NCBI GenBank assembly: GCA_028287105.1
Contig: JAQBQH010000188.1
Span: 1 to 64,000, forward strand
Origin: Myxococcales bacterium
GTDB lineage: Bacteria; Myxococcota_A; Polyangia; Palsa-1104
Direction of reading: 5' to 3'
DNA length: 64,000 nucleotides
Part shown: positions 34,792-43,543 of the stretch, piece after piece
Layout: every line of letters begins with the position of its first letter
How positions within the stretch are numbered: the stretch's first letter is position 1
Program-made: the position numbers and the translations under genes
The notes under the pieces: model-generated
The model's input: the letters and a program-made list of their open reading frames with translations, nothing else
What the model was told of the DNA's origin: nothing
Database searches by the model: none

Positions 34792-34812
34792 CAGGTCACT
34801 CTGACAGACCTG
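34792..34812. promoter_or_regulatory. Inverted repeat CAGGTC-N9-GACCTG
   Basis: A perfect six-base inverted repeat lies about 50 bases before the STAND regulator gene, in the divergent region shared with the lipoprotein/TPR pair. It could be the binding site of the regulator. A separate small hairpin GCCCC/GGGGC lies at 34761-34775. Confidence 0.35.
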
Positions 34813-34860
34813 TCCCGCCCAGGTGCGCGTCGTGAGTGGTACGATTGGCGCGAACACTGG

Positions 34861-37503
34861 ATGACGCGCAAGCGCGAGCGCACGCAGCGGGAAACGGGGA
34901 TGGCGCGGCTGCCCGCACCGCCCGCGCTCTTTCTCGGCCGCGACGCGGAGCGGCGTCGCCTGTTGGCGCAGCTCGGGCGCGTTCCGGTGGCGTGCGTGAG
35001 CGGCGTTGCCGGCGTCGGCAAGACCGCGCTCGCGTATGCCGTCGCTGCCGACTGGCCGGCGCCGGCGGTCTACCGGCGCGCGCAGGCGGGCGAGCCGCTG
35101 GCCTCGCTCCTCGACGACGCGCGCCGCGCGCTCGCCGGCGGCGCGGTGCGCGAGCGCGACAGCGATGACGAACGGCTCGACGAGCTGGCCCACGCGCTCG
35201 ACGCCGACGGCGCGCTGCTGATCGTCGACGATCTGCATCTCGTCGCCGACGCCGATCGCGATGCGCTGCTCTCGGCCCTGGGCGCCCAGCTGCGACGCGG
35301 GCGCCTCCTGGTCACGTCGCGCGAGCGGCTGGTCTCGCGGCGGGGCGCCGATCGCGTCGAGCTGCGCCTCGAAGGGCTCGACGAAGCGAATGCGCGCGCG
35401 TTGTGGGCCTCGCTCGACAACCTGTACGGCACCTCGGCCGGGTTCGAGGTGGTATGGGCGCGTTCGTTCGGCAATCCGCTGACGCTGCGCCAGGCGCACG
35501 CCGGCGATCTCGGCAACGAGGATCCGATCGCCGACGTCGTCGCGTCGCTGTCGGCGGCGGAGCTGCGCATGGCGAGCCTCCTGGCGCTGGCGGCGGTGCG
35601 CCTGCCCGGCCCGGCGCTGGTCGAGCGCGCCGGTCGCGACGGGCGGGCGGTGATCGCGTCACTGGTGCGCAAGATGATCGCCGAGAGCGACGCGACCGGA
35701 CTGTGCGTGCACGACGCCTTCCGCGCGCCCATCCTCGCGTGTCTCGACGTGCCGACCGAGCGCGCCCGGCATGGCGAGCTGGCCGAGTTGGTACAGGGAG
35801 CCGCTCTCGACGCGGTCGTGCGCGGGCGCGAAGTCACGCGCCATCTGGTGAGGGCCGGCCGCGTGGCCGACGCCGGCACCTTCCTGGTGGCGCACGCGGC
35901 CGACTTCATCCGCAACGGCGCGGCGCACGAGCTCTTGCGCGCATATGACACGATCCCGGCCGCCGAGCGGTCGCCGGCGGTGACGATCGCGCGCGCCCGA
36001 ACGCTGACGCGCGCGCTCGATGTGCGCGCGGCCCACGACGAGCTGGCGCGTCTCTCGGCGCGCGGCGTGGAGGACGTGGAGCTCGATCTGGCGCTGGCGC
36101 AGTCGGCGATGCTGACGGCCGAGCTACGCGTCGCCGAGTCCGCCGTCGCCCGCGCGCTGGCGCGCCCACGCGTGACGCCCGAACAGCTGGTGCGCGCGCA
36201 GACAACGCAGGCGCTCGTCTCTTGCCACCTGGGACGCGGCGACGAGGCCCGCGCGCAGCTAGAGGCGGCGTCGTCGCGCACCAGCATCGACAAGCACCGC
36301 GCGCACCTCATGCTGACGCACGCCTTCACCCTGTGGCTCGACGAGCGCGCCGGGCCGGCCGAGCGCTTCTTCGCGCAAGCGCGCGCCCTGTACGAGGGGG
36401 ACACGACGGCGTATCAGTCGGTCGCGCTGGCCGTGCCGCTCTTGGCGGCGCTGTTGGCGCGGCTCGGCCACGCCGATGAGGCGCGGCGCGTCGAGCGCGA
36501 AGCCGAGACGCTCATCGCGGCGCGGGGCGGCGATCGACTCCTCGTCAGCGACGTGCGCTTTCTGCGCGCCGGGCTCAGCTACGATCTGGGCGAGCGCCGC
36601 GCCGCGCTCGACGCCTTCGCCGCCTGCCAGCGCAGCTTCGACGCGTCGGGACAGATCCTCGGTTCGCTCATGGCGCGCGCCTGGCGCGGTCGCGTGCTCC
36701 ATGCGCTGGGACGGCGCAAGCAAGCGCAAGCGCTCCTGGCCGCCACCCGCGCCGAGGCGGAGGTAAGCGACGTGCCGTCGGTGCTGGCGCTCGTGGATCG
36801 CGCGCGCCTCGCCGACCCGTTGCACGCGCTCGCCGATCTTCCGGCGAACCCGTCGGGCGAGTCGAGCGAGTCGCCGGCGGCGTCACCGCGCCGGCGCGTG
36901 CTGGCGGCGCTGCAGGCGGCCGGACGGGGCGACGCCCGTGCCGTCGAGCAGCTCCTGGCCCCGACGCGACCGTGGCTGTCGCGCGCCGACTACGCGCTCG
37001 ACGCGGCCATCGCGCACCTGGCACGCGCCACCCTGGCACTCGTCGACGGTGACGCGCGGCGCGCCAACCGCGAGCACCGGCGGGCCGAAGCGCTCGCCCT
37101 GGCCCACGACATCGACGCCGACCTCCTGACCGAGCTGGCGCGTAGAGCGGGCGACCGCCGCGCCACGCCGACGCAAGCTGCGGCGGCGACGGTCATGCTC
37201 GACGGCCGCAGCCACGAGCTGCGCTGGCCCGGCGGCCACGCCCCGCTGGCGCGGCGCCCGGCGTTGCGCCGGCTCCTCTATGCCCTCGCCGGCGGCACGA
37301 CCGCGAAGACGGCGCTGGCGGTCGCGCTGTGGGGCCAGGCCTATAAGCCCTCGACGCACGACAACGCGCTGTGGATGAACGTGACACGGCTGCGCAAGCT
37401 GGTGGCGCCGGCCGGCCTCGGCATCGAGGCCACCGACGGCGAATATCGGCTCGTCGCCGCGGACGGTTTCGTCTTCGTGGCCCCGGCGGTTAGGACGAGT
37501 TAG
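34861..37503 (+). CDS. STAND-type transcriptional regulator (AAA/NTPase, TPR-like, winged helix)
   Basis: This 880-residue protein has a NACHT/AP-ATPase-like NTPase with Walker A GVAGVGKT (residues 48-55) and Walker B LLIVDD (119-124). A long helical, TPR-like midsection (about 300-780) and a C-terminal OmpR/BTAD-like winged helix (LWGQAYKPSTHDNALWMNVT, then RLRKLV and a GEYRL wing) follow. This is the reverse of the SARP order and recalls MalT-like signal-integrating regulators with a different DNA-binding domain. It precedes two glycoside-hydrolase-like genes by 45 bases, its probable targets (inference). ATG 34900 is an alternative start. Confidence 0.85.
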   Translation: MTRKRERTQRETGMARLPAPPALFLGRDAERRRLLAQLGRVPVACVSGVAGVGKTALAYAVAADWPAPAVYRRAQAGEPLASLLDDARRALAGGAVRERDSDDERLDELAHALDADGALLIVDDLHLVADADRDALLSALGAQLRRGRLLVTSRERLVSRRGADRVELRLEGLDEANARALWASLDNLYGTSAGFEVVWARSFGNPLTLRQAHAGDLGNEDPIADVVASLSAAELRMASLLALAAVRLPGPALVERAGRDGRAVIASLVRKMIAESDATGLCVHDAFRAPILACLDVPTERARHGELAELVQGAALDAVVRGREVTRHLVRAGRVADAGTFLVAHAADFIRNGAAHELLRAYDTIPAAERSPAVTIARARTLTRALDVRAAHDELARLSARGVEDVELDLALAQSAMLTAELRVAESAVARALARPRVTPEQLVRAQTTQALVSCHLGRGDEARAQLEAASSRTSIDKHRAHLMLTHAFTLWLDERAGPAERFFAQARALYEGDTTAYQSVALAVPLLAALLARLGHADEARRVEREAETLIAARGGDRLLVSDVRFLRAGLSYDLGERRAALDAFAACQRSFDASGQILGSLMARAWRGRVLHALGRRKQAQALLAATRAEAEVSDVPSVLALVDRARLADPLHALADLPANPSGESSESPAASPRRRVLAALQAAGRGDARAVEQLLAPTRPWLSRADYALDAAIAHLARATLALVDGDARRANREHRRAEALALAHDIDADLLTELARRAGDRRATPTQAAAATVMLDGRSHELRWPGGHAPLARRPALRRLLYALAGGTTAKTALAVALWGQAYKPSTHDNALWMNVTRLRKLVAPAGLGIEATDGEYRLVAADGFVFVAPAVRTS

Positions 37504-37548
37504 GCCAAGTCGCGTCGCGCTCGGCCACGCTCGCGGTACGAGCACGAC

Positions 37549-39099
37549 ATGACGGCCACCCGCCTTCTTTGTTGTGCGCTGATCTTCCTCGTCCACGCCG
37601 GTTGCGGCGGTGGTGACGGCGCCGGCGGCCCTCCGACGGTGTCCGCCGATCTGACCGGCATCAACCTCAATCCCCGTTTTCGCGATCCGAGCGTCACCGG
37701 ATCCAACGCCGGCTACGCCTCGCCCGCCGATCTCGTCGCCATCGGGATCGCGCGCGTGCGCTTCGAGTACATCCTCGACGACGCCGAGGATCTGAACGAA
37801 GCCTTCTCCCGCTACGATCCGATCATCGACGAGTACCTCCTGCACGGCATCGAGGTGCTCGTCATCCTCGACCACGCGACCGTCAAGCTCGACGGCAGTG
37901 CCGACGACGTCGTCGCCGCGGGCGGCTGGAACGCCTACGTCGCGCGCTTCCAGACGGTGACCGAGCTCATCGTCGGCCACTACGCGGGCAGGGTCGACGC
38001 CTACGAGATCTGGAACGAAGAGAACGGTCAGGGAAAAGACTTCATGCACGTGCCGCCGGCGGCCTATTCGCAGCTGCTGCTCGCGGCGGCGACGACCATC
38101 AACGGACGCGCGACGGTGGTCGCCGGCGGCCTGTTCTGGAAGGACGTCGACTTCGGCGATTCCGCGCAGCCGTCCTACCTCGGGCAGCTGCCCGACGGCA
38201 TCGTCGCCGACGCCATCGCCACTCATCCGTACTTCAGCTGGCCCGGCGGCGTCGACGACATGCCCGACGAGGTGCGCAACGACGCGATCGGCTGGGACAC
38301 GATGGACGATCACCTGGCGTCGCTCGCCGGCTACGGTCTGCCGGTGTGGATCACCGAGTGGGGCACGCCGAGCCAGACGCTGTTGCCGCAGCTCATCCGC
38401 GCGTTCTACACGCACGCTCCCGCCGTCGAGCGCTCCTATTTCTTCGCCTGGTCGGACGCGATGAAGGATGGCCACGGGCTCACCTACGCCGACGGGCACA
38501 CGCCCAAGCCGGCGCTGGGGGAGCTCCAGCAGGAGCTGGCCAACGAGCAGGCCGCGCAGCCGCGCATCGACCTCCACGGTACCGTCGTCGACGCCGACAG
38601 CGGCGCGCCCATCGCTCCGCCCTACCGTGCGACGGTCTACCTCGACGGGCTGGCCGGCGTGCGCACCGCCGACGACGGCAGCTTCACCGTGGCCAACCTC
38701 AGGCCCGGCTCGTATCCGGCGCTGATCGCCGGCTCCGGCGGCGACGGCGCCTATGGCGTCAGCACGGTCGTGGTCGCCGCCGGCAGCGGCGAGGTCACGC
38801 TGCCTCTCCCGCGCGATCCGCTCGACGCCGCGACGACAGGCGGTACCGTGCGCGGCAGCGTCTACGACGCCCGTACCGGCAAGCCGATCGCCGCGGTCGT
38901 TGGTGTGCTCGTCGGCTGCGGCGGCGTCGTCGCCAAGGTCGCCTCCGACGGCACCTACCACCTCGACAACGTGCGGCCGGGCGCGCGCCACATCGTCGCC
39001 ACCAATCTCTTCGGGCAGCGCGTCTACCATGACTGGGCCTGGACGGCCTACGTCAGCGCCGGCACGACCTCGACGCAGGACATCACACTTGTTAGGTAG
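37549..39099 (+). CDS. Glycoside-hydrolase clan A-like lipoprotein with carboxypeptidase-regulatory domains
   Basis: This 516-residue lipoprotein has lipobox VHAGC and a TIM-barrel-like domain (about residues 35-330). The acid/base Glu lies in YEIWNEENG (E157) and the probable nucleophile in VWITEWGTPS (E270), the GH5/GH39/GH30-type arrangement of clan GH-A. Two carboxypeptidase-regulatory-like beta-sandwich domains follow (about 345-430 and 440-516). It is presumably cell-surface attached and acts on a polysaccharide; the substrate is unknown. It lies 45 bases after the STAND regulator, and a related gene follows it. Confidence 0.85.
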   Translation: MTATRLLCCALIFLVHAGCGGGDGAGGPPTVSADLTGINLNPRFRDPSVTGSNAGYASPADLVAIGIARVRFEYILDDAEDLNEAFSRYDPIIDEYLLHGIEVLVILDHATVKLDGSADDVVAAGGWNAYVARFQTVTELIVGHYAGRVDAYEIWNEENGQGKDFMHVPPAAYSQLLLAAATTINGRATVVAGGLFWKDVDFGDSAQPSYLGQLPDGIVADAIATHPYFSWPGGVDDMPDEVRNDAIGWDTMDDHLASLAGYGLPVWITEWGTPSQTLLPQLIRAFYTHAPAVERSYFFAWSDAMKDGHGLTYADGHTPKPALGELQQELANEQAAQPRIDLHGTVVDADSGAPIAPPYRATVYLDGLAGVRTADDGSFTVANLRPGSYPALIAGSGGDGAYGVSTVVVAAGSGEVTLPLPRDPLDAATTGGTVRGSVYDARTGKPIAAVVGVLVGCGGVVAKVASDGTYHLDNVRPGARHIVATNLFGQRVYHDWAWTAYVSAGTTSTQDITLVR

Positions 39100-39175
39100 T
39101 GTTAGTCCACTAACGAAGAGATCTCGGGTATTCGTTTGATCGGGGGGCCACCGCTCAACATGCGCGAGGTCCACA

Positions 39176-40009
39176 ATGAAAAGGTATTTCAAAGAGACGT
39201 TCCGAACATCGTTTGCGATCGCTCTTGTCCTCTTCCTCGGCCCCGCGTGCAGCACGCCTCCTGAGCCCGTCACGGTAGGCCGACTCGGCGCCGCCGATGG
39301 CTCGATCTTCGGCGTCAACATCGATCCCAGCAACGACGCCGCCTGGAGCCAATCTCAGCCACGCCGTCTCGTCGACGAAGGCTTCCGTGGCGTCCGGTTC
39401 GTCTCGCGCCGATCCATCCAAGGCCGAATCGACGCACTGCATGCGGCAGGCTTGAAGGTGATGGCCGTCATCACCGATGAATCCGGCGGGTATGTTCCGT
39501 GGAACGCCGACTTCCTGCAGATCGGCAATGAGCCCGACGATCGGGGCACCTACCTCAGTCCCGAGGCGTACGCCGATCTATGGGTCATCTATCGCAACAC
39601 GTATCCTCAATTCGCCGGCTCGTTCGTCATGGCGGGGCTCGATTCGGGCGGGGAGAACGCGGTCGACTACGCCTCGTCGGTGTTCGCCGCCATCGCAGGC
39701 CGCGCGCCCTTGCCCGACGTGCTGGCCATCCATCCCTATGCCAAGACACCTTCTGGCGCGGCGGGCGACTTCGACCTGATGTGGAACGCGTTCGGGCGCC
39801 CGGTCATCGCGACCGAATGGCACAACGCCAACGATACGTGGAACTTCCAGTGCATGTTGGGCAACCCGTCGGACGGCCGATCGACGATATGGAATTCGTC
39901 ATTCTGCTACACCGACGCGATGGTCTCGGGATTCGGATTGCGCGACCTCGCCGGCAATCCCAAGAGCCTCTACTATTCGTTGCTCTCCAGTCCGTCCGAC
40001 TGTCGCTGA
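39176..40009 (+). CDS. Second glycoside-hydrolase clan A-like lipoprotein
   Basis: This 277-residue lipoprotein (lipobox LGPAC) has a compact TIM-barrel-like domain with the two expected glutamates, E119 in FLQIGNEPDD and E214 in VIATEWHNAND. Short helices and IHPY in between (LAIHPYAKTP) match clan GH-A folds. It is much shorter than most members of the clan, so loops are minimal. It follows the larger hydrolase by 76 bases that contain the inverted repeat GTTAGT-CC-ACTAAC. Confidence 0.8.
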   Translation: MKRYFKETFRTSFAIALVLFLGPACSTPPEPVTVGRLGAADGSIFGVNIDPSNDAAWSQSQPRRLVDEGFRGVRFVSRRSIQGRIDALHAAGLKVMAVITDESGGYVPWNADFLQIGNEPDDRGTYLSPEAYADLWVIYRNTYPQFAGSFVMAGLDSGGENAVDYASSVFAAIAGRAPLPDVLAIHPYAKTPSGAAGDFDLMWNAFGRPVIATEWHNANDTWNFQCMLGNPSDGRSTIWNSSFCYTDAMVSGFGLRDLAGNPKSLYYSLLSSPSDCR

Positions 40010-40034
40010 ATCATCTCGCGCGGCCCAGTGACGC

Positions 40035-40418
40035 CTACAGACCGAGGAGCCTATCGAGATCGCTCTTGGTCTGGCGAGCGGACTTGGTATCGCGCTTGGC
40101 CAGAATCGCCCGCTTGCGCGCCGGCGAGAGCTCGCGCGACCTCTTGGCGACGCTCTTCTCCGCTCGCGGCGGTACGTCCAGGCGCGCGGCCTGCTCCGGT
40201 CTAGCCGGCGGAAGCTGCGCGGGCGAACGAGCCAACTCGGCCGTCTTCGGCGCCGCGACGCCGGCTGCGGCAACGACGCCAGGGCGTGGTCGAGGCGGAC
40301 GCGTCAGGTCTACGATGAGCCAAGCGCTTCCCACCGCGATCACCGAGAAGGCGCCGCCGAGCGCGATACCCACCCATTTCGGCATTTTCCACGCAGGCCA
40401 GCCCGCATAGTAATCCAT
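40035..40418 (-). CDS. Single-pass membrane protein with basic tail
   Basis: This 127-residue protein has a short N-terminus, one transmembrane helix (GIALGGAFSVIAVGSAWLIV) and a Pro/Ala-rich then strongly Lys/Arg-rich tail (AEKSVAKRSRELSPARKRAI). GGAGCGG before ATG 40418 supports the start over the frame to 40445. The tail could lie in the cytoplasm or bind an acidic partner. No family is recognised. Confidence 0.7.
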   Translation of the reverse strand: MDYYAGWPAWKMPKWVGIALGGAFSVIAVGSAWLIVDLTRPPRPRPGVVAAAGVAAPKTAELARSPAQLPPARPEQAARLDVPPRAEKSVAKRSRELSPARKRAILAKRDTKSARQTKSDLDRLLGL

Positions 40419-40472
40419 GTTGCCGCTCCTTCTCTCGAGAGTCATTCGCGCCGTGTTTGCGGCGACGCGTCT

Positions 40473-40634
40473 CTAACGTGCCGCTCGCTTCTTCGTCTTC
40501 GCGTTGCGCTTGCGGCGACCAACGGTCGGATGGATCGCCGAGGCCTCGGCGTTCATCTCCTCGGCGACGGCCGTCCACGACTCGGCTAGCGCGCGCAGGT
40601 CGGAAACAATCTTCGGGGTGATGAGCGCAAGCAT
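40473..40634 (-). CDS. 53-residue basic small protein
   Basis: ATG at 40634 has GGAGG six bases upstream and opens a 53-residue frame with a helical N-terminal part (ITPKIVSDLRALAESWTAV) and a basic end (VGRRKRNAKTKKRAAR). It may be a small nucleic-acid-binding or regulatory protein, but nothing firm can be said. It lies upstream of the membrane protein gene on the same strand. Confidence 0.55.
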   Translation of the reverse strand: MLALITPKIVSDLRALAESWTAVAEEMNAEASAIHPTVGRRKRNAKTKKRAAR

Positions 40635-40853
40635 GTCTGCCTCCACTCCGCCCGTAGGCAAGCGCCACGCCACGGCCCCGGTGCCGGCCCCGGCGTTCAG
40701 AACGTCGCAAGTGGACAGACACAATGGCCTGCAAACGGCGTTCATCAGTAGCGAGGCGTCGAGGTTCCAGGGCAGGTTGCCGCGGCGACGGGGAGCAATG
40801 CCTCGCGGCGACGCGTGGCCTCGCGGCGACGCTCAGGTGCACCAACACATCAC

Positions 40854-41498
40854 ATGCGCGCTCTAGCCAGATGGATCTTTCTCATTTCGATCGTCGCCGG
40901 CTGCGGCCGTACGGGCGATCTGTCGTCGTCGTCGAATCCCTCGGGGGCCATTTGCGACACCGGCTGCCCGACGGGGCAGACCTGCGCCAACGGTGCGTGC
41001 GTCCCGACTACGACCGGGTGCAAATGCGCCGCCGGCGAGACCTGCGTCGACGGAACCTGTGTGCCACCGACGACGCCGGCGGGCTGCGGCACGGGCGCGA
41101 GCTGCCCGCCGCCGCTGGTCTGTCAGGGCGGACAGTGCTGCGGACAGATGGGTTGCACGCCGCCGCCGATGACGTGCGGCGGCCGAGGAATGACCTGTCC
41201 GCCGAACACCCAGTGCGTTGGCGGCCAATGCTGCATCGGCGGCCAATTCTGTTTCCCGCCGGTGACGTCGTGCGGCCCGACCGGGAATTGCCCGAACGGG
41301 GAGATGTGCCAGTTCGGCATCTGTCTGCCGGGCGGGTTCGGCGGCGGTGGCGGTGGCGGTGGCGCCGGCGGCGGCCCCGGCGCGATGTGCACGACTGCGA
41401 AAGATTGCCCGTCCGGCGATCAGTGCCTCTTCGGCTTCTGCCTACCGAGCGGTCCAGGCGGCGGGCCCGGCGGCGGGCCGCGCGACATGGCGCGCTGA
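40854..41498 (+). CDS. Cys-rich EGF/tenascin-like repeat lipoprotein
   Basis: This 214-residue lipoprotein has lipobox IVAGC and at least six repeats of the type C-P-x-G-x-x-C-x-x-G-x-C (CPTGQTCANGACVP, CAAGETCVDGTCVP, CPNGEMCQFGICLP, CPSGDQCLFGFCLP). A Gly-rich linker (residues about 160-180) precedes the last repeat. Such repeats form small disulphide-linked knots found in surface proteins of myxobacteria. The function is unknown. The start ATG 40854 gives a good signal; the frame from 40815 does not. Confidence 0.82.
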   Translation: MRALARWIFLISIVAGCGRTGDLSSSSNPSGAICDTGCPTGQTCANGACVPTTTGCKCAAGETCVDGTCVPPTTPAGCGTGASCPPPLVCQGGQCCGQMGCTPPPMTCGGRGMTCPPNTQCVGGQCCIGGQFCFPPVTSCGPTGNCPNGEMCQFGICLPGGFGGGGGGGGAGGGPGAMCTTAKDCPSGDQCLFGFCLPSGPGGGPGGGPRDMAR

Positions 41499-41552
41499 TT
41501 GCTCGAAGCGAACATCTACGCTCCAGGCGTCGTTACCGCATCACTCCGATTC

Positions 41553-41963
41553 TCAGGCGTCGGCGCCGCGACATGCGCTACCGCGGATCGCGCGGCGCTG
41601 CTCGTCGAGCTCGACCACCTCGACGACATACTTGCGGCCGACGCTGCGATAGTGAATCGCTATGGTGCTCACGCCGGCGTACGCGTCGATCAATTCGAAC
41701 TCGAGCGGCGGCTTCGCGGCGGCGATCCCGCCGCCCCAGTACGGGCGGACCGCCGCCTTGCCGCGTAGCACGCCCGTCGGCGAGAAGCCCCGCTCGGCGA
41801 TCAGCGGCGAGCGCATCTCGAAGTCGTCGACGTAGAGCGAGAAAATGCGCTCGAGATCGCCGCTGTTCCACGCCGCGATCCACTCGGCGGCGAACTCGCG
41901 TGCGAAGGCGCTATCGATGATCGCGGACCTACTCGGAGCCACCGCGCGATCGTCGTCGGTCAC
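41553..41963 (-). CDS. SnoaL/NTF2-like protein
   Basis: This 136-residue protein of the SnoaL-like alpha+beta cone fold is seen in the helical start (FAREFAAEWIAAWNSGDLER), IFSLYVDDFEMRSPLI, GKAAVRPYWGGG and the strands IAIHYRSVGRKYVVEVVEL. Members are small enzymes or binding proteins with a central pocket. GTG 41963 overlaps the stop of the esterase gene (GTGA), so it is co-translated with it and may act on a related compound. Confidence 0.85.
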   Translation of the reverse strand: MTDDDRAVAPSRSAIIDSAFAREFAAEWIAAWNSGDLERIFSLYVDDFEMRSPLIAERGFSPTGVLRGKAAVRPYWGGGIAAAKPPLEFELIDAYAGVSTIAIHYRSVGRKYVVEVVELDEQRRAIRGSACRGADA

Positions 41964-42871
41964 TTCATCCTCGGTTCTCCGCCCGCCGGAGGCCACAGTC
42001 TGCGGACCAGCGCGGGGGCGACGTTCTCGTAGATGTTGGAATGGCGCAGGTCGGAACGCGGCTCGTAGTACCAGCTCAGCCCCGGAGGAGCGCTCGAGCG
42101 CAAAGCGGCGGCCAACGCGTCGATGGGCTCGCCGATGTCGTCGCCCGCGCGCGCGAGGTAGAGCGTCCCCGTCGCTCGCGGATGCGCCTTCATCCAGCGG
42201 TCAGCTTCGCGCGCGAGCGCCTGGTCGTTCCACCACAAGCTCGGGCTGACGGCGATCCACGTGTCGAACAGGCCGGGCTCCACGAAGAGCGTCTCGATGA
42301 CGAACAGGCCAGCCAGTGACTCGCCGGCGATGGCCGTCTTGCCGGCCCGCGGCACCTTCTGCTTCACCATCGGCATCAGCTCGTCGCGAATGAACGCGCG
42401 AAAGGCGGCCGAACCGCCCACGTGCGCCGCGATCTGCTTGTCCTTGTCGACCTGCGTCGGGCCGGTCGTATCTCGCCGCCGTTCCGTGTTCTCGATCCCG
42501 ACGACCGCCAGCGGACGCATCTCGCCGGTCCGGATGGCAAGGTCGATGGCGGCCAGGACCCCCGGATGCGGGAAGTCTTCCTCGTCGCCGCCGTCGAGGA
42601 GGTACAGGACCGGCAGTGGACCGGCCAATTTCGCGAAGCCGGGTGGCGTGTACAGGTGGATGCGGCGCCGCTCCCCCAGCGCTTTGGACATCATGGTGAG
42701 CGTCTCGTGGACGACCTGCCCGGGCTTTGGGGGAGCCGCGTCGGTCGTCGGCGCCGCGGCCTGCGGAGGCGGGCCCGCGTGCGCGAGCGGAGACCTCGAG
42801 CCGCCCGCGTTCGTGAGCGCGAGCGCAACGAAGAGGCCGCAGCGCAAGGCGCTACCAAACAGGGTTTCCAT
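41960..42871 (-). CDS. Secreted alpha/beta-hydrolase esterase (Fes/IroE-like)
   Basis: This 303-residue protein has a signal peptide (CGLFVALALTNAGG) and an esterase domain of the PF00756 type. Features are VLYLLDGG (oxyanion region), the nucleophile Ser 185 in AGESLAGLF, SPSLWW after it, and a likely His in DLRHSNIYENV. Family members hydrolyse trilactone siderophores, acyl glucans or feruloyl esters; the substrate here is not evident. ATG 42871 was chosen because the frame further upstream (to 43288) overlaps the divergent SYLF gene. Confidence 0.88.
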   Translation of the reverse strand: METLFGSALRCGLFVALALTNAGGSRSPLAHAGPPPQAAAPTTDAAPPKPGQVVHETLTMMSKALGERRRIHLYTPPGFAKLAGPLPVLYLLDGGDEEDFPHPGVLAAIDLAIRTGEMRPLAVVGIENTERRRDTTGPTQVDKDKQIAAHVGGSAAFRAFIRDELMPMVKQKVPRAGKTAIAGESLAGLFVIETLFVEPGLFDTWIAVSPSLWWNDQALAREADRWMKAHPRATGTLYLARAGDDIGEPIDALAAALRSSAPPGLSWYYEPRSDLRHSNIYENVAPALVRRLWPPAGGEPRMK

Positions 42872-42985
42872 TGCAAACAGGGTTAACACGATCACCTGTA
42901 GCTCCACACGAATTTGGACGATTGTCGGGTGTCTCGGCGCCAAGGCACGCCGGCTGCACTGTCGATGGGCGACAGGAGGACCCGC

Positions 42986-43522
42986 ATGTCCAGAACTTTT
43001 GTCCAATGCATGGTGCTCGGCGCGTTCGTCGCAGGTTGCGCGAGCACGCCGAGGTCGGAAGGTAAACGCTCGCAACTGGAGATTGATGCGGCGCAAGCAC
43101 GGCAAGCGATGCTCGCCAAGGATCCGGCGCTCCGCTCGCTTCTCGATCGGGCTGCTGGCTACATCGTCTTCCCGGCCATCAAGCAGGGTGGATTCGTCGT
43201 CGGTGGGGCGGGTGGTGAGGGCGTCGTATACGAACACGGCCGGCCCGCCGGCTTCGCGAGCTTGAGCCAGGGCTCGTTCGGGGCTCAAGTGGGAGGACAG
43301 AAATTCGCAGAGCTGATCGTCGTGCGCGACAAGTTCACGCTCGACAAGATCAGGGCCGGCTCGTTCGACGTCGGCGCGCAGTCATCAGCAGTGATTTTGA
43401 AAGCGGGCGCGGCCGCTGCCACACACTTCGCCGAGAACGGCGTAGCCATCGTCGTCGATCCGATAGGCGGAGCCATGCTGAACGTCTCGATCACCGGCCA
43501 GAAGATCAAAGCCACGATGTAG
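42986..43522 (+). CDS. SYLF/Ysc84-domain lipoprotein
   Basis: This 178-residue lipoprotein (lipobox FVAGC) has a SYLF domain, with GYIVFPAIKQGGFVVGGAGG, GFASLSQGSFGAQVGGQ and FAENGVAIVVDPIGGAMLN. SYLF proteins bind phosphoinositides in eukaryotes; bacterial lipoprotein forms are widespread and of unknown role. AGGAGG before ATG 42986 fixes the start. The gene ends in a hairpin shared with the convergent DUF2079 gene. Confidence 0.9.
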   Translation: MSRTFVQCMVLGAFVAGCASTPRSEGKRSQLEIDAAQARQAMLAKDPALRSLLDRAAGYIVFPAIKQGGFVVGGAGGEGVVYEHGRPAGFASLSQGSFGAQVGGQKFAELIVVRDKFTLDKIRAGSFDVGAQSSAVILKAGAAAATHFAENGVAIVVDPIGGAMLNVSITGQKIKATM

Positions 43523-43543
43523 CCGCGGCGCGGGTCGCGGCTA
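43520..43543. terminator. Bidirectional hairpin containing both stop codons
   Basis: TAGCCGCG (43520-43527) and CGCGGCTA (43536-43543) form a perfect 8-bp stem with an 8-base loop. The first bases of each arm are the TAG stops of the two convergent genes. A short ATTTG follows on the plus strand. It probably ends transcription from both sides. Confidence 0.6.

Noticed and set aside
39088-39116. Inverted repeat GTTAGT-CC-ACTAAC as a terminator
   Set aside because: The loop is only two bases and no T-run follows; similar TTAG/CTAA words occur nearby, so significance is unclear.
36883-39333. 816-codon open frame on the minus strand
   Set aside because: It runs antisense to the STAND regulator and hydrolase genes, which have recognisable domains; the antisense protein is low-complexity Arg/Val/Asp-rich with no motif. 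High GC keeps such frames open.
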